Source: Thiomonas intermedia (GTDB taxonomy: Bacteria; Pseudomonadota; Gammaproteobacteria; Burkholderiales; Burkholderiaceae_C). Taken from it: a stretch of DNA of 64,000 nucleotides. The stretch lies in the NCBI RefSeq assembly GCF_002028405.1, contig NZ_CP020046.1, positions 248,001 through 312,000 of the forward strand. Reading direction: 5' to 3'. The notes below the pieces were generated by a model. That model had not been told where the DNA came from. It worked only from the letters and a program-made list of their open reading frames with translations, and did no database searches. Each line of letters opens with the position of its first letter. Position 1 is the first letter of the stretch. This document shows, piece by piece, positions 50,917 through 61,121 of the stretch. Made by a program: the position numbers and the translations under genes.

Positions 50917-51090
50917 GCTGAGCGGCCCTATCCCCGCCAGTCCGCGCCTTCTCGGCAGGCGAGGCTGTCGTGGCCGTGACGAGGGGCGCTGCCTCGCCAT
51001 CCATCGCCAGCGCGGTCTGCGTGGGCGTGGTTGAGGGCGAGCAGGCGGGTGGTGGTGGTGCGGTGGCTTCGGGCACGTCGGGCATGTCGG

Positions 51091-51115
51091 ATGCTACGGA
51101 GCTAGACCTGCCCCC
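51091..51115 (-). repeat. Third, inverted copy of the GGGnCAGGYCTAG motif
   Basis: Read on the minus strand these 25 bp fit the motif shared by the two copies near 40.9 kb. It lies 30 bp beyond the vapC stop. The rest of the 50917-51145 gap contains only a short CCCCGGCTGTTC duplication. Confidence 0.55.
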
Positions 51116-51145
51116 GGCTGTTCGCTGTTCCCCGGCTGTTCCGGT

Positions 51146-51553
51146 TCAATCAGCGTCGTGCCAGTTCAGCCACTGCAGGCCGCTCACACGGGAGAACTCG
51201 CGGGTATTGCGGGTGACCAGCCGGGCCTGATGGCGCAGGGCCGTGGCGGCGATCAGGGTGTCGTGCGGGCCGATGGGGGTGCCCGCAGTTTCGAGTTCGA
51301 TGCGGATGCGGGCGGCATACGCCGCGCAGGCGCTGTCGAACGGTACGCTCTGCAAGGGACGCAGCAAGGCGCTCAATGCCTCCAGGCGGGGCACGGCCGC
51401 CTCGGATGGCAAACGCATCAAGCCGTAGCGCAACTCGTATTCGACGATGGACGGCACACCGATGTCGGCCGGGGAAAGGGCCTGCAAGCGGGGCACGACC
51501 TGCGGATCGCCACGAAAGTAGTAGCTGATGGTGTTGCTGTCGAGCAGCAGCAT
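51146..51553 (-). CDS. vapC: VapC-type PIN-domain RNase toxin
   Basis: A 135-aa PIN-domain nuclease. Acidic active-site residues: Asp5 (LLLDSNTISYY), Glu40 (VEYELRYG) and Asp98 (GPHDTLIAATAL), the usual quartet pattern. VapC toxins cut tRNA or rRNA when free from VapB. The start is 9 bp after the antitoxin stop, as expected for an operon. Confidence 0.9.
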   Translation of the reverse strand: MLLLDSNTISYYFRGDPQVVPRLQALSPADIGVPSIVEYELRYGLMRLPSEAAVPRLEALSALLRPLQSVPFDSACAAYAARIRIELETAGTPIGPHDTLIAATALRHQARLVTRNTREFSRVSGLQWLNWHDAD

Positions 51554-51562
51554 GGCGGGCGG

Positions 51563-51793
51563 TCAGAAATCGAGGCGCGGCACGTCGGCCGGTTGCGGCG
51601 GGCGGCCGTCCTCGCGCAAGGGAAAGTCCGCGAATCGCCCGGCCAGCGCGAGGCAATCCTGCGGCCATTCCTGCACGGCGTACTTGCGGATGATGTCGGC
51701 CACCCAACGACTTTTCGAGACGCCATTGGCCTGGGCGGCCTGGTCGACAAGCGCCTGAGTGGCGTCATCCAGGTAAAGCGTGATTTGCGACAT
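51563..51793 (-). CDS. vapB: Ribbon-helix-helix antitoxin of vapC
   Basis: A 76-aa protein with an N-terminal ribbon-helix-helix DNA-binding domain (MSQITLYLDDATQALVDQ, then SKSRWVADIIRKYA) and a C-terminal tail (EWPQDCLALAGRFADFPL) that would wrap VapC. An AGGAGG ribosome site lies 8 bp before the ATG at 51793. AT-rich sequence directly upstream is the probable autoregulated promoter. Confidence 0.85.
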   Translation of the reverse strand: MSQITLYLDDATQALVDQAAQANGVSKSRWVADIIRKYAVQEWPQDCLALAGRFADFPLREDGRPPQPADVPRLDF

Positions 51794-51863
51794 GGCGATA
51801 CCTCCTTGCAACCCAAAAACTTATATGTGCAATTATATTTTCATAATCATCCCGCGCAAGGCG

Positions 51864-52034
51864 GGCGCTCAAGGAAACGCAGGGCTGCCCCAAGTTTCCT
51901 TGAGCGCCACGGGGGGCGGGTCGGCGAGCCGACCTTGGAGCACCAGAGATTGAGAATCTTTCGGGTGCGCCCGAAAGGCGTATGAAAACGCCCCAGATCG
52001 AGGCGTAAAGCACAGCCATAGCCCAAGCTATGGC
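51864..52034. repeat. Array of four perfect hairpins between vapB and the yhhQ-like gene
   Basis: In order: GGCGCTCAAGGAAAC 51864-51878 with its complement 51894-51908; GGTCGGC 51919-51925 with 51928-51934; CTTTCGGG 51958-51965 with 51970-51977; GCCATAGC 52015-52022 with 52027-52034. The last matches the element at 28252. The array fills the 309-bp gap 51794-52102, in which no gene is seen. It may end the upstream transcript or be the remains of a mobile element. Confidence 0.7.
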
Positions 52035-52102
52035 GAGCTTTTGCAGCGATGAGCAGAGGTGTTTTGGCGCGCAAGGCGGACATGGCTGAGATGTTCTCAA
52101 CC

Positions 52103-52786
52103 TCAGGCTGCCACGGGCTGCGCCGCCGCGCCGCGCGCCAGCCAGCGTTGCAGCGCAGCCAGCAGCAGGCCATACAGCGGCAGAATGCCCAGCACCGCCA
52201 TCACCAGCTTGACCACGTAGTCGACCATGGCGATCTCCACCCAATGCGCGGCCATGAACGGGTCGCTGCTGGCGTAGAACGCGATGGAGAAGAACAGCAC
52301 GCTGTCCACCAGGTTGCCCAGCACGCTCGATGCGGCTGGGGCCAGCCACCAGTGACGGCCACCGGCCAGCGTGGCGCGCAGGCGCGAGAACACGAAGATG
52401 TCGAGCATCTGCCCCACTGCATAGGCGATGAAACTGCCCAGGGCGATGCGGAACACGAAGACGTCGAATCCGCCCAGCGCCGTCCAGCCGGCGAACGCGC
52501 CGTCGTGAAACAGGACGGAGATGACGTAGGACAGCACCAGGGCAGGCAGCATCACCCAGCGCACCACGCGCCGTGCGGGGCCTGCGCCGAGCACCCGCGC
52601 GGTGAGATCGGTGGCAACGTACACCAGCGGAAAGCTGAAGGCGCCCCAGGTGGTGTGCAGGCCGAACAGCGTCATGGGCAACTGCACGAGGTAGTTGCTG
52701 GCAATGATGATGGCGATGTGCAGAACGGCCAGGGCGGCCACAGTGGCGCGCTGGCGGGCTGCGCTCAGGTTGAGCGTCAAAAGCAT
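52103..52786 (-). CDS. yhhQ: Queuosine-precursor transporter (YhhQ family)
   Basis: A 227-aa inner-membrane protein with about six helices of the COG1738/YhhQ vitamin-transport-like family, which imports 7-cyano- and 7-aminomethyl-7-deazaguanine. Family signs: FPLVYVATDLTARVLG, VFRIALGSFIAYAVGQMLDIFVF and the LGNLVDSVLFFSIAFYA segment. The ATG at 52786 is set by the AAGG site at 52793-52796, which is also part of a preQ1-I riboswitch. Works with QueF (43.2 kb) in salvage and synthesis of queuosine. Confidence 0.9.
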   Translation of the reverse strand: MLLTLNLSAARQRATVAALAVLHIAIIIASNYLVQLPMTLFGLHTTWGAFSFPLVYVATDLTARVLGAGPARRVVRWVMLPALVLSYVISVLFHDGAFAGWTALGGFDVFVFRIALGSFIAYAVGQMLDIFVFSRLRATLAGGRHWWLAPAASSVLGNLVDSVLFFSIAFYASSDPFMAAHWVEIAMVDYVVKLVMAVLGILPLYGLLLAALQRWLARGAAAQPVAA

Positions 52787-52792
52787 GAGACA

Positions 52793-52828
52793 CCTTTTTC
52801 GTTGAGCGGCGGGTAAGGGAACCGCCGG
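52793..52828 (-). promoter_or_regulatory. preQ1-I riboswitch before the transporter gene
   Basis: On the minus strand: stem P1 GGCGG (52826-52822) with CCGCC, loop TTCCCTTAC, an A-rich tail (CAACGAAA), then AAGG (52796-52793). CCTT in the loop can pair with AAGG, giving the H-type pseudoknot of class I preQ1 aptamers. AAGG is the ribosome site, six bases before the ATG, so preQ1 binding would block translation, as in the Thermoanaerobacter tengcongensis aptamer. Confidence 0.8.
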
Positions 52829-53079
52829 GGCCTGACGCAATTTGCGCGCGTCGCGACCGGGTTGAGAAGCCGTGCATTTTATGCGGCGCGGTGCGACGGC
52901 GCGGGAAAGCGGGTGACGCTCCCGATAAAATCTCGGCTTCCTGCCGTGACGGCCGCCGTAGCAGCCACCTGCGCACCCTCGGGGCGATCAAGCGCGGCCC
53001 TTACCCGTTGGATGCCTGAGTGTCGTGTTTGCGCCGCAGACCGGCGCATGGCCCGTCTTTCCTCTCGCTCGCCCTTTCC

Positions 53080-55914
53080 ATGACCGAACTTGCCAAATCC
53101 TTCGAACCCCACGCCATCGAATCACGCTGGACGCAGCGCTGGGAGGAACTGGCCGTGTTCGCACCGAGCATGGATGCGGGCAAGCCGGCCTTCTGCATCC
53201 AGCTGCCGCCGCCCAACGTCACGGGCACGCTGCACATGGGCCATGCTTTCAACCAGACGGTGATGGACGCCCTCACCCGTTACCACCGCATGCGCGGCTT
53301 CAACACACTGTGGGTGCCGGGGACGGACCACGCAGGTATTGCCACGCAGATCGTGGTGGAGCGCCAACTGCAGGACAAGGGCCAAAGCCGCCACGATCTG
53401 GGCCGCGAGGCCTTCGTGAAAAAGGTGTGGGAGTGGAAGCTCCAGTCGGGCAACACCATCACCGGCCAGATGCGCCGCATGGGCGACTCGGTGAGCTGGC
53501 CGCACGAGTACTTCACCATGGACGAGGATCTGTCCCAAACCGTGGTGGAGACCTTCGTGCGCCTCTACGAACAAGGCCTGATCTACCGCGGCAAGCGCCT
53601 GGTGAACTGGGACCCGGTGCTCAAAAGCGCGGTGAGCGACCTGGAGGTGGAAAGCCAGGAGCACGACGGCTTCATGTGGCACATCCTCTACCCGTTCAGC
53701 GATGGCCCGATCGACGGCGTGCGTGGCATGCACATCGCCACCACCCGCCCTGAAACCATGATGGCCGACGGCGCGCTGGCCGTGCACCCGGAGGACGAAC
53801 GCTATGCGAAGTTCATCGGCAAGTTCGTCGATCTGCCGCTGTGCGACCGCAAGATTCCCATCATCGCCGACGGCTTCGTCGAGCGCGAATTCGGCTCGGG
53901 CTGCGTGAAGATCACCGGCGCGCACGACTTCAACGACTACGCCTGCGCGCTTCGCCACGACATTCCGCTCATCACCATATTCACCGACGACGCCCGCATC
54001 AACGACAACGGCCCCAAGCCCTACCAGGGGCTCGATCGGTACGCCGCCCGCAAGGCGCTGCTGAAAGACCTCGAAACCGGCGGCTTTCTCGAAAAGGCCG
54101 TTCCGCACAAGAACATGGTGCCGGTCTGCGCGCGTACGGGCCAGATCGTCGAGCCCATGCTCACCGACCAATGGTTCGTCGCCACCACCAAGACCGGCCC
54201 GGACGGCAAAAGCATTGCCCAAAGGGCCATCGACGTGGTCGCCGCCGGCGAAGTGAAGTTCGTTCCCGAAAACTGGGTGAACACCTACAACCAGTGGATG
54301 GCCAACATTCAGGACTGGTGCATCTCGCGCCAGCTCTGGTGGGGCCACCAGATTCCGGCCTGGTATGGCGAAAACGGCGAAATCTTCGTCGCCCGCAACG
54401 AGGCCGAGGCCCGCGACAAGGCCTCCGCCGCCGGCTACAACCGCTCGCTCACCCGCGACCCGGACGTGCTCGACACCTGGTACTCCTCCGCGCTAGTGCC
54501 CTTCTCCACCATGGGCTGGCCCGAGCCGACGAAAGACATGGATCTGTTCCTGCCCTCCTCGGTCCTGGTGACGGGCTTTGACATCATCTTCTTCTGGGTG
54601 GCCCGGATGATCATGATGACCACGCACTTCACCGGGCGTGTGCCCTTCCGTCATGTCTACATCCACGGCCTGGTGCTCGACGCGCACGGCAAGAAGATGA
54701 GCAAGAGCGAAGGCAACGTGCTCGACCCCGTCGACTTGATCGACGGCATCGAGCTTGCCCCCCTGCTCGACAAGCGCACCACCGGCCTGCGCAAACCCGA
54801 GACCGCGCCCGCTGTGCGACGCGCCACCGAAAAGGAATTCCCCGACGGCATTCCCGCCTACGGCGCCGACGCCCTGCGCTTCACTTTCGCGTCGATGGCC
54901 ACCCTGGGCCGCAACATCAACTTCGATACCAAGCGCTGCGAGGGCTACCGCAATTTCTGCAACAAGCTGTGGAACGCCACCCGCTTCGTGCTGATGCAGG
55001 TGGAGGGCATGAGCGATTTCGACCGCGGTATGGGCGACTGCAACAACACTTGCGGCCCCGACGGCTACATGCACTTCAGCGCCGCCGACCGCTGGATCGC
55101 CTCGCAACTGCAACGCACCGAGCAGCAAGTGGCGCAGGGCTTCGCCGACTATCGGCTCGATTTCGCGGCCCAGGCCATTTATCAATTCGTGTGGGACGAG
55201 TACTGCGACTGGTACCTGGAGATCGCCAAGACCCAGATCGCCCAAGGCACACCGCAGCAGCAGCGCGCGGCCCGGCGCACTTTGGTGCGTACCCTGGAAA
55301 CCGTGTTGCGTCTGGCGCATCCCATCATGCCCTTCATCACCGAGGAACTGTGGCAGACGGTCGCGCCGCTCGCCGGGCGCGCCGGCAACAGCATCGCCGT
55401 GGCGCCCTACCCCGAGGCGCAGCTAGAGAAGATCGATACAGCCGCAGAGTCGGAAATCGCCGCCTTCAAACAACTCGTCGATGCCTGCCGCAATCTGCGC
55501 GGCGAACTCGGCGTGTCCCCGGCGCAGCGTCTGCCTCTATTGGCCTGCGGCGATGTCGCACTGATCGAGCGGCACCGGCCGGCACTGCAAGCCCTGGCCA
55601 AGATTGCCGAGATCAAGGTTTTTGCCGATCCCGCGCAGTGGAAGACCGCCACCCAGTCCTCACCCACGAGCGCGCTGGGCGACACCCAGTTTGCCTTGTT
55701 CGTCGAAGTCGATGCGGCGGCCGAACGTGCACGCCTGGGCAAGGAGGCACAACGACTTCAGGGCGAAATTGCGAAGGCGCAGGGCAAGTTGGGCAACGCC
55801 AGTTTCGTTGACCGCGCCCCAGCATCTGTCGTGGCGCAGGAGCAGGAACGTCTGCGCGATTTTCAGGCCCTGCTCGCCAAGGTCGAAGACCAGATCGTTC
55901 GCCTGCCCCAATAA
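53080..55914 (+). CDS. valS: Valyl-tRNA synthetase
   Basis: A 944-aa class I synthetase. HIGH motif is HMGH in [13 protein letters not shown], and KMSKS is in [11 protein letters not shown]. The editing domain lies between them, the anticodon-binding domain follows, and the C-terminal coiled-coil arm ([18 protein letters not shown]) is present. The ATG at 53080 gives the usual [10 protein letters not shown] start. Single gene ended by a strong terminator and facing the aro/rpsA/ihfB operon. Confidence 0.97.
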   Translation: MTELAKSFEPHAIESRWTQRWEELAVFAPSMDAGKPAFCIQLPPPNVTGTLHMGHAFNQTVMDALTRYHRMRGFNTLWVPGTDHAGIATQIVVERQLQDKGQSRHDLGREAFVKKVWEWKLQSGNTITGQMRRMGDSVSWPHEYFTMDEDLSQTVVETFVRLYEQGLIYRGKRLVNWDPVLKSAVSDLEVESQEHDGFMWHILYPFSDGPIDGVRGMHIATTRPETMMADGALAVHPEDERYAKFIGKFVDLPLCDRKIPIIADGFVEREFGSGCVKITGAHDFNDYACALRHDIPLITIFTDDARINDNGPKPYQGLDRYAARKALLKDLETGGFLEKAVPHKNMVPVCARTGQIVEPMLTDQWFVATTKTGPDGKSIAQRAIDVVAAGEVKFVPENWVNTYNQWMANIQDWCISRQLWWGHQIPAWYGENGEIFVARNEAEARDKASAAGYNRSLTRDPDVLDTWYSSALVPFSTMGWPEPTKDMDLFLPSSVLVTGFDIIFFWVARMIMMTTHFTGRVPFRHVYIHGLVLDAHGKKMSKSEGNVLDPVDLIDGIELAPLLDKRTTGLRKPETAPAVRRATEKEFPDGIPAYGADALRFTFASMATLGRNINFDTKRCEGYRNFCNKLWNATRFVLMQVEGMSDFDRGMGDCNNTCGPDGYMHFSAADRWIASQLQRTEQQVAQGFADYRLDFAAQAIYQFVWDEYCDWYLEIAKTQIAQGTPQQQRAARRTLVRTLETVLRLAHPIMPFITEELWQTVAPLAGRAGNSIAVAPYPEAQLEKIDTAAESEIAAFKQLVDACRNLRGELGVSPAQRLPLLACGDVALIERHRPALQALAKIAEIKVFADPAQWKTATQSSPTSALGDTQFALFVEVDAAAERARLGKEAQRLQGEIAKAQGKLGNASFVDRAPASVVAQEQERLRDFQALLAKVEDQIVRLPQ

Positions 55915-55916
55915 AA

Positions 55917-55948
55917 AAACCCCGTGGCCTTCGCGGTTCACGGGGTTT
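55917..55948. terminator. Bidirectional terminator between valS and ihfB
   Basis: AAACCCCGTG (55917-55926) pairs with CACGGGGTTT (55939-55948) over a 12-base loop. Seven A residues before it become a T-run on the minus strand, so it ends ihfB transcripts best and valS less strongly (TTT). Confidence 0.9.
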
Positions 55949-55982
55949 CAGAGAGCCGCCTCAATCGGCGGCCAGGGCTCAT

Positions 55983-56315
55983 TCAATCGACGGCGTGCTC
56001 CGGCACGTCGAGTTTGTCGGCTTTGCGCTCCCCGGCCTGATAGTCCACCAGTTCGCGCAGGGTCTTGCCGGGTTTGAAGTGCGGAATGCGTTTTTCCGGT
56101 ACCGCGACCTGCTCACCCGAGCGGGGATTGCGTCCGATGCGGGCGGGCCGATGGCTGACGCTGAAGCTTCCGAAGCCGCGGATCTCGACACGATGCCCGT
56201 CATCCAGCGCCTGTGCCAAAGCGTCCAGAATAGTCTTGACCGACAGCTCTGCGTCGCGATGCGCAAGCTGGGGAAACCGAGCGGACAGGATTTCTACGAG
56301 ATCAGAGCGCGTCAT
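55983..56315 (-). CDS. ihfB: Integration host factor subunit beta
   Basis: A 110-aa HU/IHF-fold DNA-bending protein. It keeps the DNA-inserting arm GRNPRSGE-Q with Pro at the tip and the [16 protein letters not shown]-terminal helix. The C-terminus is longer than in E. coli (about 94 aa). Start at [10 protein letters not shown]. It follows rpsA, the normal rpsA-ihfB order, with a hairpin between the two. Confidence 0.92.
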   Translation of the reverse strand: MTRSDLVEILSARFPQLAHRDAELSVKTILDALAQALDDGHRVEIRGFGSFSVSHRPARIGRNPRSGEQVAVPEKRIPHFKPGKTLRELVDYQAGERKADKLDVPEHAVD

Positions 56316-56332
56316 AGGAAGTACAGGTGAAA

Positions 56333-56366
56333 ACGGCGGCCTCGGTGGAATCACCAGGGCCGCCGT
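56333..56366 (-). terminator. Hairpin with T-run between rpsA and ihfB (attenuator?)
   Basis: ACGGCGGCC (56333-56341) pairs with GGCCGCCGT (56358-56366), and the inside adds GGTG (56344-56347) with CACC (56352-56355). On the transcribed minus strand it is followed by TTTT, 18 bases before the ihfB ATG. It could partly terminate rpsA transcripts and set the S1 to IHF ratio. Confidence 0.6.
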
Positions 56367-56448
56367 ACATCAGGACAGCTCTGGCGCGCACCGCAGGCGG
56401 CACGCACCAGCCATTCAGCCCGCAAGGGCAAAGGATCGAAGCTGCCGA

Positions 56449-58152
56449 TCAGGAGCCCTTGTCCATCTTGGCACGCAGCAGAGCGCCGAGGTTGGTGGTG
56501 CCAGCTTCGCGCTGATCGCCCGCCAGGCGGTCCATCGCCTCTTGCTGTTCCGCAGCATCTTTCGCCTTGACCGACAACTGGATGTTGCGCGTCTTGCGGT
56601 CGATGTTGACGACCACGGCCGTGACCTGATCGCCTTCCTTGAGGACGTTGCGGGCGTCTTCGACGCGCTCGCGCGAGATCTCGGAAGCACGCAGATAACC
56701 TTCGATGTCGTTGCCCAGATCGATGGTTGCCCCCTTGGGGTCGACCGCCTTGACCGTACCCTCGACGATCTTGCCCTTGTCATTCAGCGCGGCAAAGGAC
56801 ATGAAGGGATCGTCGAGCATCTGTTTGATGCCCAGCGAAATGCGCTCGCGCTCGATGTCGATGGCCAGCACCACGGCCTCGACGTCCTGGCCCTTCTTGT
56901 AGTTGCGCACTTCAGACTCACCCGTGTCGTTCCAGGACAGGTCGGACAGGTGGATGAGGCCGTCGATGCCACCGGGCAGACCAATGAACACGCCGAAGTC
57001 GGTGATCGACTTGACCGGGCCGGCAACCTTGTCGCCACGCTTGTGATTGGCGGCGAACTCGTCCCAGGGGTTGGCGCGGCACTGCTTCATGCCCAGGCTG
57101 ATACGGCGACGGTCTTCGTCGATTTCCAGCACTTGCACTTCGACCTCGTCGCCCAGTTGCACCACTTTGCTCGGGGCGACGTTCTTGTTGGTCCAGTCCA
57201 TTTCGGAGACGTGCACCAGGCCTTCGATGCCCGGCTCGATCTCGACGAAAGCGCCGTACTCAGCAATATTGGTGACCTTGCCGAACAGGCGGGTGCCCGC
57301 CGGGTAGCGGCGCGACACGCCGTGCCAGGGGTCATCGCCCATCTGCTTGAGGCCCAGCGAAACACGGCCCTTCTCGGCATCGAACTTGAGCACCTTGGCG
57401 GTAACTTCCTGACCGGGGGTGACGACTTCGCTGGGGTGGCGAACACGGCGCCAGGCCAGATCGGTGATGTGCAGCAGACCATCGATACCGCCCAGGTCCA
57501 CGAAGGCGCCGTAGTCGGTGATGTTCTTGACCACGCCGGTGACCAGCGAACCTTCCTGGAGGTTTTCGAGCAGCTTGGCGCGCTCTTCACCCTGGCTGGC
57601 TTCGACCACGGCGCGGCGCGACAGCACCACGTTGTTGCGCTTGCGGTCGAGCTTGATGACCTTGAATTCCAGGGTCTTGTTCTCGTAGGGCGTGGTGTCT
57701 TTCACCGGGCGCGTGTCGAGCAGCGAGCCGGGCAGGAAGGCGCGAATGCCGTTGACCATGACGGTCAGGCCGCCCTTGACCTTGCCAGTCGTGGTGCCTT
57801 CGACGAATTCGCCGGTTTCGAGCGCCTTCTCCAGCGACAGCCAGGACGCCAGGCGCTTGGCCTTGTCGCGCGACAGCACGGTGTCGCCACGGCCATTTTC
57901 GAGGGCGTCGATGGCCACGGAGACGAAATCGCCCACGTGAACGTCGGCTTCACCCTGATCGTTGTGGAACTCTTCGATGGGGATGTAGGCGTCGGACTTC
58001 AGGCCGGCGTTGACCACCACGAAATTCTGATCGACGGCGACGACTTCGGCGGTGATGACTTCGCCGGCGCGCATGTCGCGCGATTGCAGGGATTCTTCAA
58101 ACAGTGCGGCGAACGATTCGGTGGAGGCAGCACTTGGGGAAACAGAGGACAT
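56449..58152 (-). CDS. rpsA: 30S ribosomal protein S1
   Basis: A 567-aa protein with six S1 (OB-fold) repeats, visible as recurring [27 protein letters not shown] and ISLGMKQ/VSLGLKQ segments. It binds mRNA and brings it to the 30S subunit. The ATG at 58152 gives [22 protein letters not shown]; an in-frame ATG at 58179 lies in the loop of a leader hairpin. It follows aroA/cmk, the usual cmk-rpsA order. Confidence 0.95.
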   Translation of the reverse strand: MSSVSPSAASTESFAALFEESLQSRDMRAGEVITAEVVAVDQNFVVVNAGLKSDAYIPIEEFHNDQGEADVHVGDFVSVAIDALENGRGDTVLSRDKAKRLASWLSLEKALETGEFVEGTTTGKVKGGLTVMVNGIRAFLPGSLLDTRPVKDTTPYENKTLEFKVIKLDRKRNNVVLSRRAVVEASQGEERAKLLENLQEGSLVTGVVKNITDYGAFVDLGGIDGLLHITDLAWRRVRHPSEVVTPGQEVTAKVLKFDAEKGRVSLGLKQMGDDPWHGVSRRYPAGTRLFGKVTNIAEYGAFVEIEPGIEGLVHVSEMDWTNKNVAPSKVVQLGDEVEVQVLEIDEDRRRISLGMKQCRANPWDEFAANHKRGDKVAGPVKSITDFGVFIGLPGGIDGLIHLSDLSWNDTGESEVRNYKKGQDVEAVVLAIDIERERISLGIKQMLDDPFMSFAALNDKGKIVEGTVKAVDPKGATIDLGNDIEGYLRASEISRERVEDARNVLKEGDQVTAVVVNIDRKTRNIQLSVKAKDAAEQQEAMDRLAGDQREAGTTNLGALLRAKMDKGS

Positions 58153-58170
58153 TGAGTTCAGACCTTCAGA

Positions 58171-58187
58171 CCACGGCATGACCGTGG
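58171..58187 (-). promoter_or_regulatory. rpsA leader hairpin
   Basis: CCACGG (58171-58176) and CCGTGG (58182-58187) form a perfect 6-bp stem with a 5-base loop, 18 bases before the chosen rpsA start. rpsA mRNA leaders fold into hairpins for S1 autocontrol in enteric bacteria; a similar role is inferred. Confidence 0.35.
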
Positions 58188-58233
58188 GGTTGGAGACAAA
58201 AACTGAAATCGCGCGGGCGCGCGTTCAGGCCAC

Positions 58234-60213
58234 TTAACCACCGTGCTGCCGCCACAGCGCCAGCACGGCTTCGACCGTCTGCGCAAGGCTCAGGTCGGTA
58301 CTGTCGAGCAGTTTGGCGTCGGCCGCAGGCCTGAGGGCCGCAACCGCGCGCTGGGTATCGCGCGCATCACGCTGCTGCAAGTCAGCAAAAACGTCGGCAA
58401 GTATAGTCGGATTCCCTTGTGAAATCAATTGCTTATACCGGCGCTCGGCTCGGCTGTCGGCACTGGCGGTCAGGAAGATCTTGAGCCGCGCGTCGGGAAA
58501 CACCACGGTGCCCATGTCGCGCCCGTCGGCCACGAGTCCGGGGGCGCGGCGGAAACTGCGCTGGAGGGCGAACAGGGCGTCGCGCACGGCTGGCACCGCA
58601 GCGATGGTAGAGGCGGCCTGTCCCACCTCTTCGGTGCGCAGTTGCGCCGCTTCGAAAATCTGCTCGTTCAGGTAGATGCGCCCGGCGGCGAAGGTCACGG
58701 GCAATGTTGCCGCCAGTTGAGCCAGGGCAGCATGGTCATCCAGCGCCACGCCTTGCCGCAACGCAGCCCAGGCAGTGAGGCGGTACAACACCCCGGAGTC
58801 GAGGCAGTCAAAACCCAGCGCCTCGGCCACCGCGGTGGCGATACTCCCCTTGCCCGAAGCGGTGGGGCCGTCGATGGCGATGACCGGCACGGGCCGGGCG
58901 ATGCGGGCAAAGTCGTGAAAATAGCCCGGATAGGTCTTGGCCACGCAGCCTGGATCGGCGATGCGAATGTCGGCCGGGCCGAAGCTGGCCAGCGAGAAGC
59001 ACATGGCCATGCGGTGATCGTCGTAAGTGGCAATGGTGGCGCTGTGCCATTGGGCTGGCTGCAGGGGATGTATCCGCAGCCAATCGGCGCCGGACTCGAC
59101 CCGCGCGCCCAGCTTGGCCAGTTCGGTGACCATCGCATGAATGCGGTCGGTTTCCTTCACACGCCAACTGCCAATGGCGGTCAGGGTCGTCGGCGCATCG
59201 GCGAACAGCGCGGTCATCGCCAGTGTCATGGCGGCGTCGGGAATGGCCAGACAGTCGATTTCGCCGCCCCGCAGCGCCTTCAGTCCGGGCTGAAGGCCGT
59301 CGGTTTCAATGAAATCATTGCCCCAGCGCACCTGGGCTCCGAGGTCTTCGAGCACGCGCGCGAAGGCCACGTCGCCCTGAATACTGTCGCGCCCCACCCC
59401 TTCCACGCGCACGGGCGCCCCCCGGCCCTGGAGTTGACCCAACACCCCCGCCGCCAGGAAGTAGGACGCGGAGGACGCATCGCCCTCCACCGCGATACGG
59501 CCGGGGCTGCGCAGTCGGCTGCCTGCGGGAATGACAAAGCGCTCCCACCCCGTGCGCTGCACGGTCACGCCAAAGCGGCGCAGCAGGTTCAGTGTGATCT
59601 CGACATACGGTTTGGAAATCAACTCGCCCTGCACGGCGATGACCAAATCCTGCTCCGCGGCCTTAAGGGGTAGCGCCAGCAGCAAGGCGGTGAGGAACTG
59701 GCTGGACACATCGCCCCGCACCGCCACATCGCCGCCCAGCCGGAACCGGCTGGCCCCGATGCGCAGCGGCGGATAGCCCGGTTGCGCCTCATAGTTAATC
59801 GAGCAGCCGAACTGCCGCAACGCATCGACCAGATCGCCGATCGGGCGCTCGTGCATGCGCGGGACACCGTGAAGCCGGTAGTCTCCGCCCTGCAGCGCCA
59901 GCGCGGCCGTGAGCGGCCGGATCGCCGTCCCGGCGTTGCCCATGAACAGATCCGCGCTCGAGGCCGGAAACCGCCCGGCACCGCCCTGCACACGGGCGCT
60001 GGCGCCATCGCGCTGCACGCCAATGCCCAAACTCTGCAGAGCGGACAACATCACGCGCGTATCGTCGGAATCGAGCAGACCGGTGATCTCGGTCTGCCCC
60101 TCAGCCAGCGCCGCCAGCAGCAGCACCCGGTTGGAGATACTTTTGGAGCCGGGCAGCACCACCCGCCCGCCCGCGCCGATGAGTGGCGGCAGATCAAGGG
60201 TCTCAGGCGTCAT
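58234..60213 (-). CDS. aroA/cmk: Bifunctional EPSP synthase / cytidylate kinase fusion
   Basis: A 659-aa fusion. Residues 1-439 are 3-phosphoshikimate 1-carboxyvinyltransferase ([46 protein letters not shown]). Residues 443-659 are cytidylate kinase (P-loop [10 protein letters not shown] at 448-457, [21 protein letters not shown]). The first step makes EPSP for chorismate, the second phosphorylates CMP/dCMP. The genes are adjacent but separate in most bacteria; the fusion is known in some Burkholderiales. The start overlaps the tyrA end by 11 bp; ATG 60216 is an alternative. Confidence 0.93.
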   Translation of the reverse strand: MTPETLDLPPLIGAGGRVVLPGSKSISNRVLLLAALAEGQTEITGLLDSDDTRVMLSALQSLGIGVQRDGASARVQGGAGRFPASSADLFMGNAGTAIRPLTAALALQGGDYRLHGVPRMHERPIGDLVDALRQFGCSINYEAQPGYPPLRIGASRFRLGGDVAVRGDVSSQFLTALLLALPLKAAEQDLVIAVQGELISKPYVEITLNLLRRFGVTVQRTGWERFVIPAGSRLRSPGRIAVEGDASSASYFLAAGVLGQLQGRGAPVRVEGVGRDSIQGDVAFARVLEDLGAQVRWGNDFIETDGLQPGLKALRGGEIDCLAIPDAAMTLAMTALFADAPTTLTAIGSWRVKETDRIHAMVTELAKLGARVESGADWLRIHPLQPAQWHSATIATYDDHRMAMCFSLASFGPADIRIADPGCVAKTYPGYFHDFARIARPVPVIAIDGPTASGKGSIATAVAEALGFDCLDSGVLYRLTAWAALRQGVALDDHAALAQLAATLPVTFAAGRIYLNEQIFEAAQLRTEEVGQAASTIAAVPAVRDALFALQRSFRRAPGLVADGRDMGTVVFPDARLKIFLTASADSRAERRYKQLISQGNPTILADVFADLQQRDARDTQRAVAALRPAADAKLLDSTDLSLAQTVEAVLALWRQHGG

Positions 60214-61117
60214 CATCGGTCGCCATGGGAGCATCCCAGCCTTGACGCACCTGACTGGCCCGCCGGATCAAGGCCTCCACCGCGCTCCAGTTGCCCTGAC
60301 GGGTCTGGGCCTCGAAGCCGGCCAGGGCTTGTTTGTAGATCTGCAACTGGCGCAACACCTCGTCCCGGTTGGCCTGGAGGACATCGCGCCACATGTGAGG
60401 GTCGCCACCCGCGATCCGGCTGAAATCGCGAAAACCGGGGCCCGCGAGTTGGAGGTAGGCGCTGCCCTGCGGCTGACTGCTCAAGGCATAGACATAGCTG
60501 AACGCCAGCAGGTGCGGCAGATGGCTGACTGCGGCAAACGCTGCGTCGTGCTCTTCCGGCGTCATGACGGACACCACCCCGCCGATCGATTCCCAGGCCT
60601 GGGTGGCGATGTCCACCAGACTGTCGCTATTGGCTTCGAGGGGCGTGACGACCACGCGCTTGCCGTCGAACAATCCGGCCTCGGCATGAAGCACCCCGCT
60701 TTTTTCCTTGCCCGCAATGGGATGACAGGGCACGAACTGGCTCTGCCGAGCGCCCAGCTGGGACTGCGCCGCAGCCACCACATTGCCCTTGGTACTGCCC
60801 ACATCCATCACCAGCGCGTGGGGCTCAAGGCCATGCCGCAATTGCTTGAGCAGGTCGCCGGTCGACACCACCGGAACCGCCAGCAAGACGAGATCGGCGC
60901 CATGCACAGCGCGCAGCGCGGAGTCGGCTTCTTCATCAATGATGCCGCGCTCAAGTGCGGTACAGGTGGTGGTGGGCGACTTGCTGTAACCCACGATGTG
61001 CCGTGCCAGCTTGGCGCGACGTGCCGCGAGGGCGAAAGACCCCCCCAGCAGCCCGACGCCCAGAATGGCCAGCCGCTCGAACTGTACGGAGGCGCCGTCG
61101 CCGATCACGGTGTCCAT
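60203..61117 (-). CDS. tyrA: Prephenate dehydrogenase
   Basis: A 304-aa NAD(P)-dependent enzyme of tyrosine synthesis. Rossmann start [27 protein letters not shown] and the catalytic [11 protein letters not shown] stretch are present, then the helical dimer domain. No chorismate mutase or ACT domain, so mono-functional. ATG 61117 has GAGAG nine bases upstream; it begins just after hisC. Arogenate use cannot be excluded. Confidence 0.92.
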   Translation of the reverse strand: MDTVIGDGASVQFERLAILGVGLLGGSFALAARRAKLARHIVGYSKSPTTTCTALERGIIDEEADSALRAVHGADLVLLAVPVVSTGDLLKQLRHGLEPHALVMDVGSTKGNVVAAAQSQLGARQSQFVPCHPIAGKEKSGVLHAEAGLFDGKRVVVTPLEANSDSLVDIATQAWESIGGVVSVMTPEEHDAAFAAVSHLPHLLAFSYVYALSSQPQGSAYLQLAGPGFRDFSRIAGGDPHMWRDVLQANRDEVLRQLQIYKQALAGFEAQTRQGNWSAVEALIRRASQVRQGWDAPMATDDDA

Positions 61118-61121
61118 CGGT

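Noticed and set aside
56065-58155. 696-codon frame antisense to rpsA
   Set aside because: Repetitive only because it mirrors the S1 repeats of rpsA.
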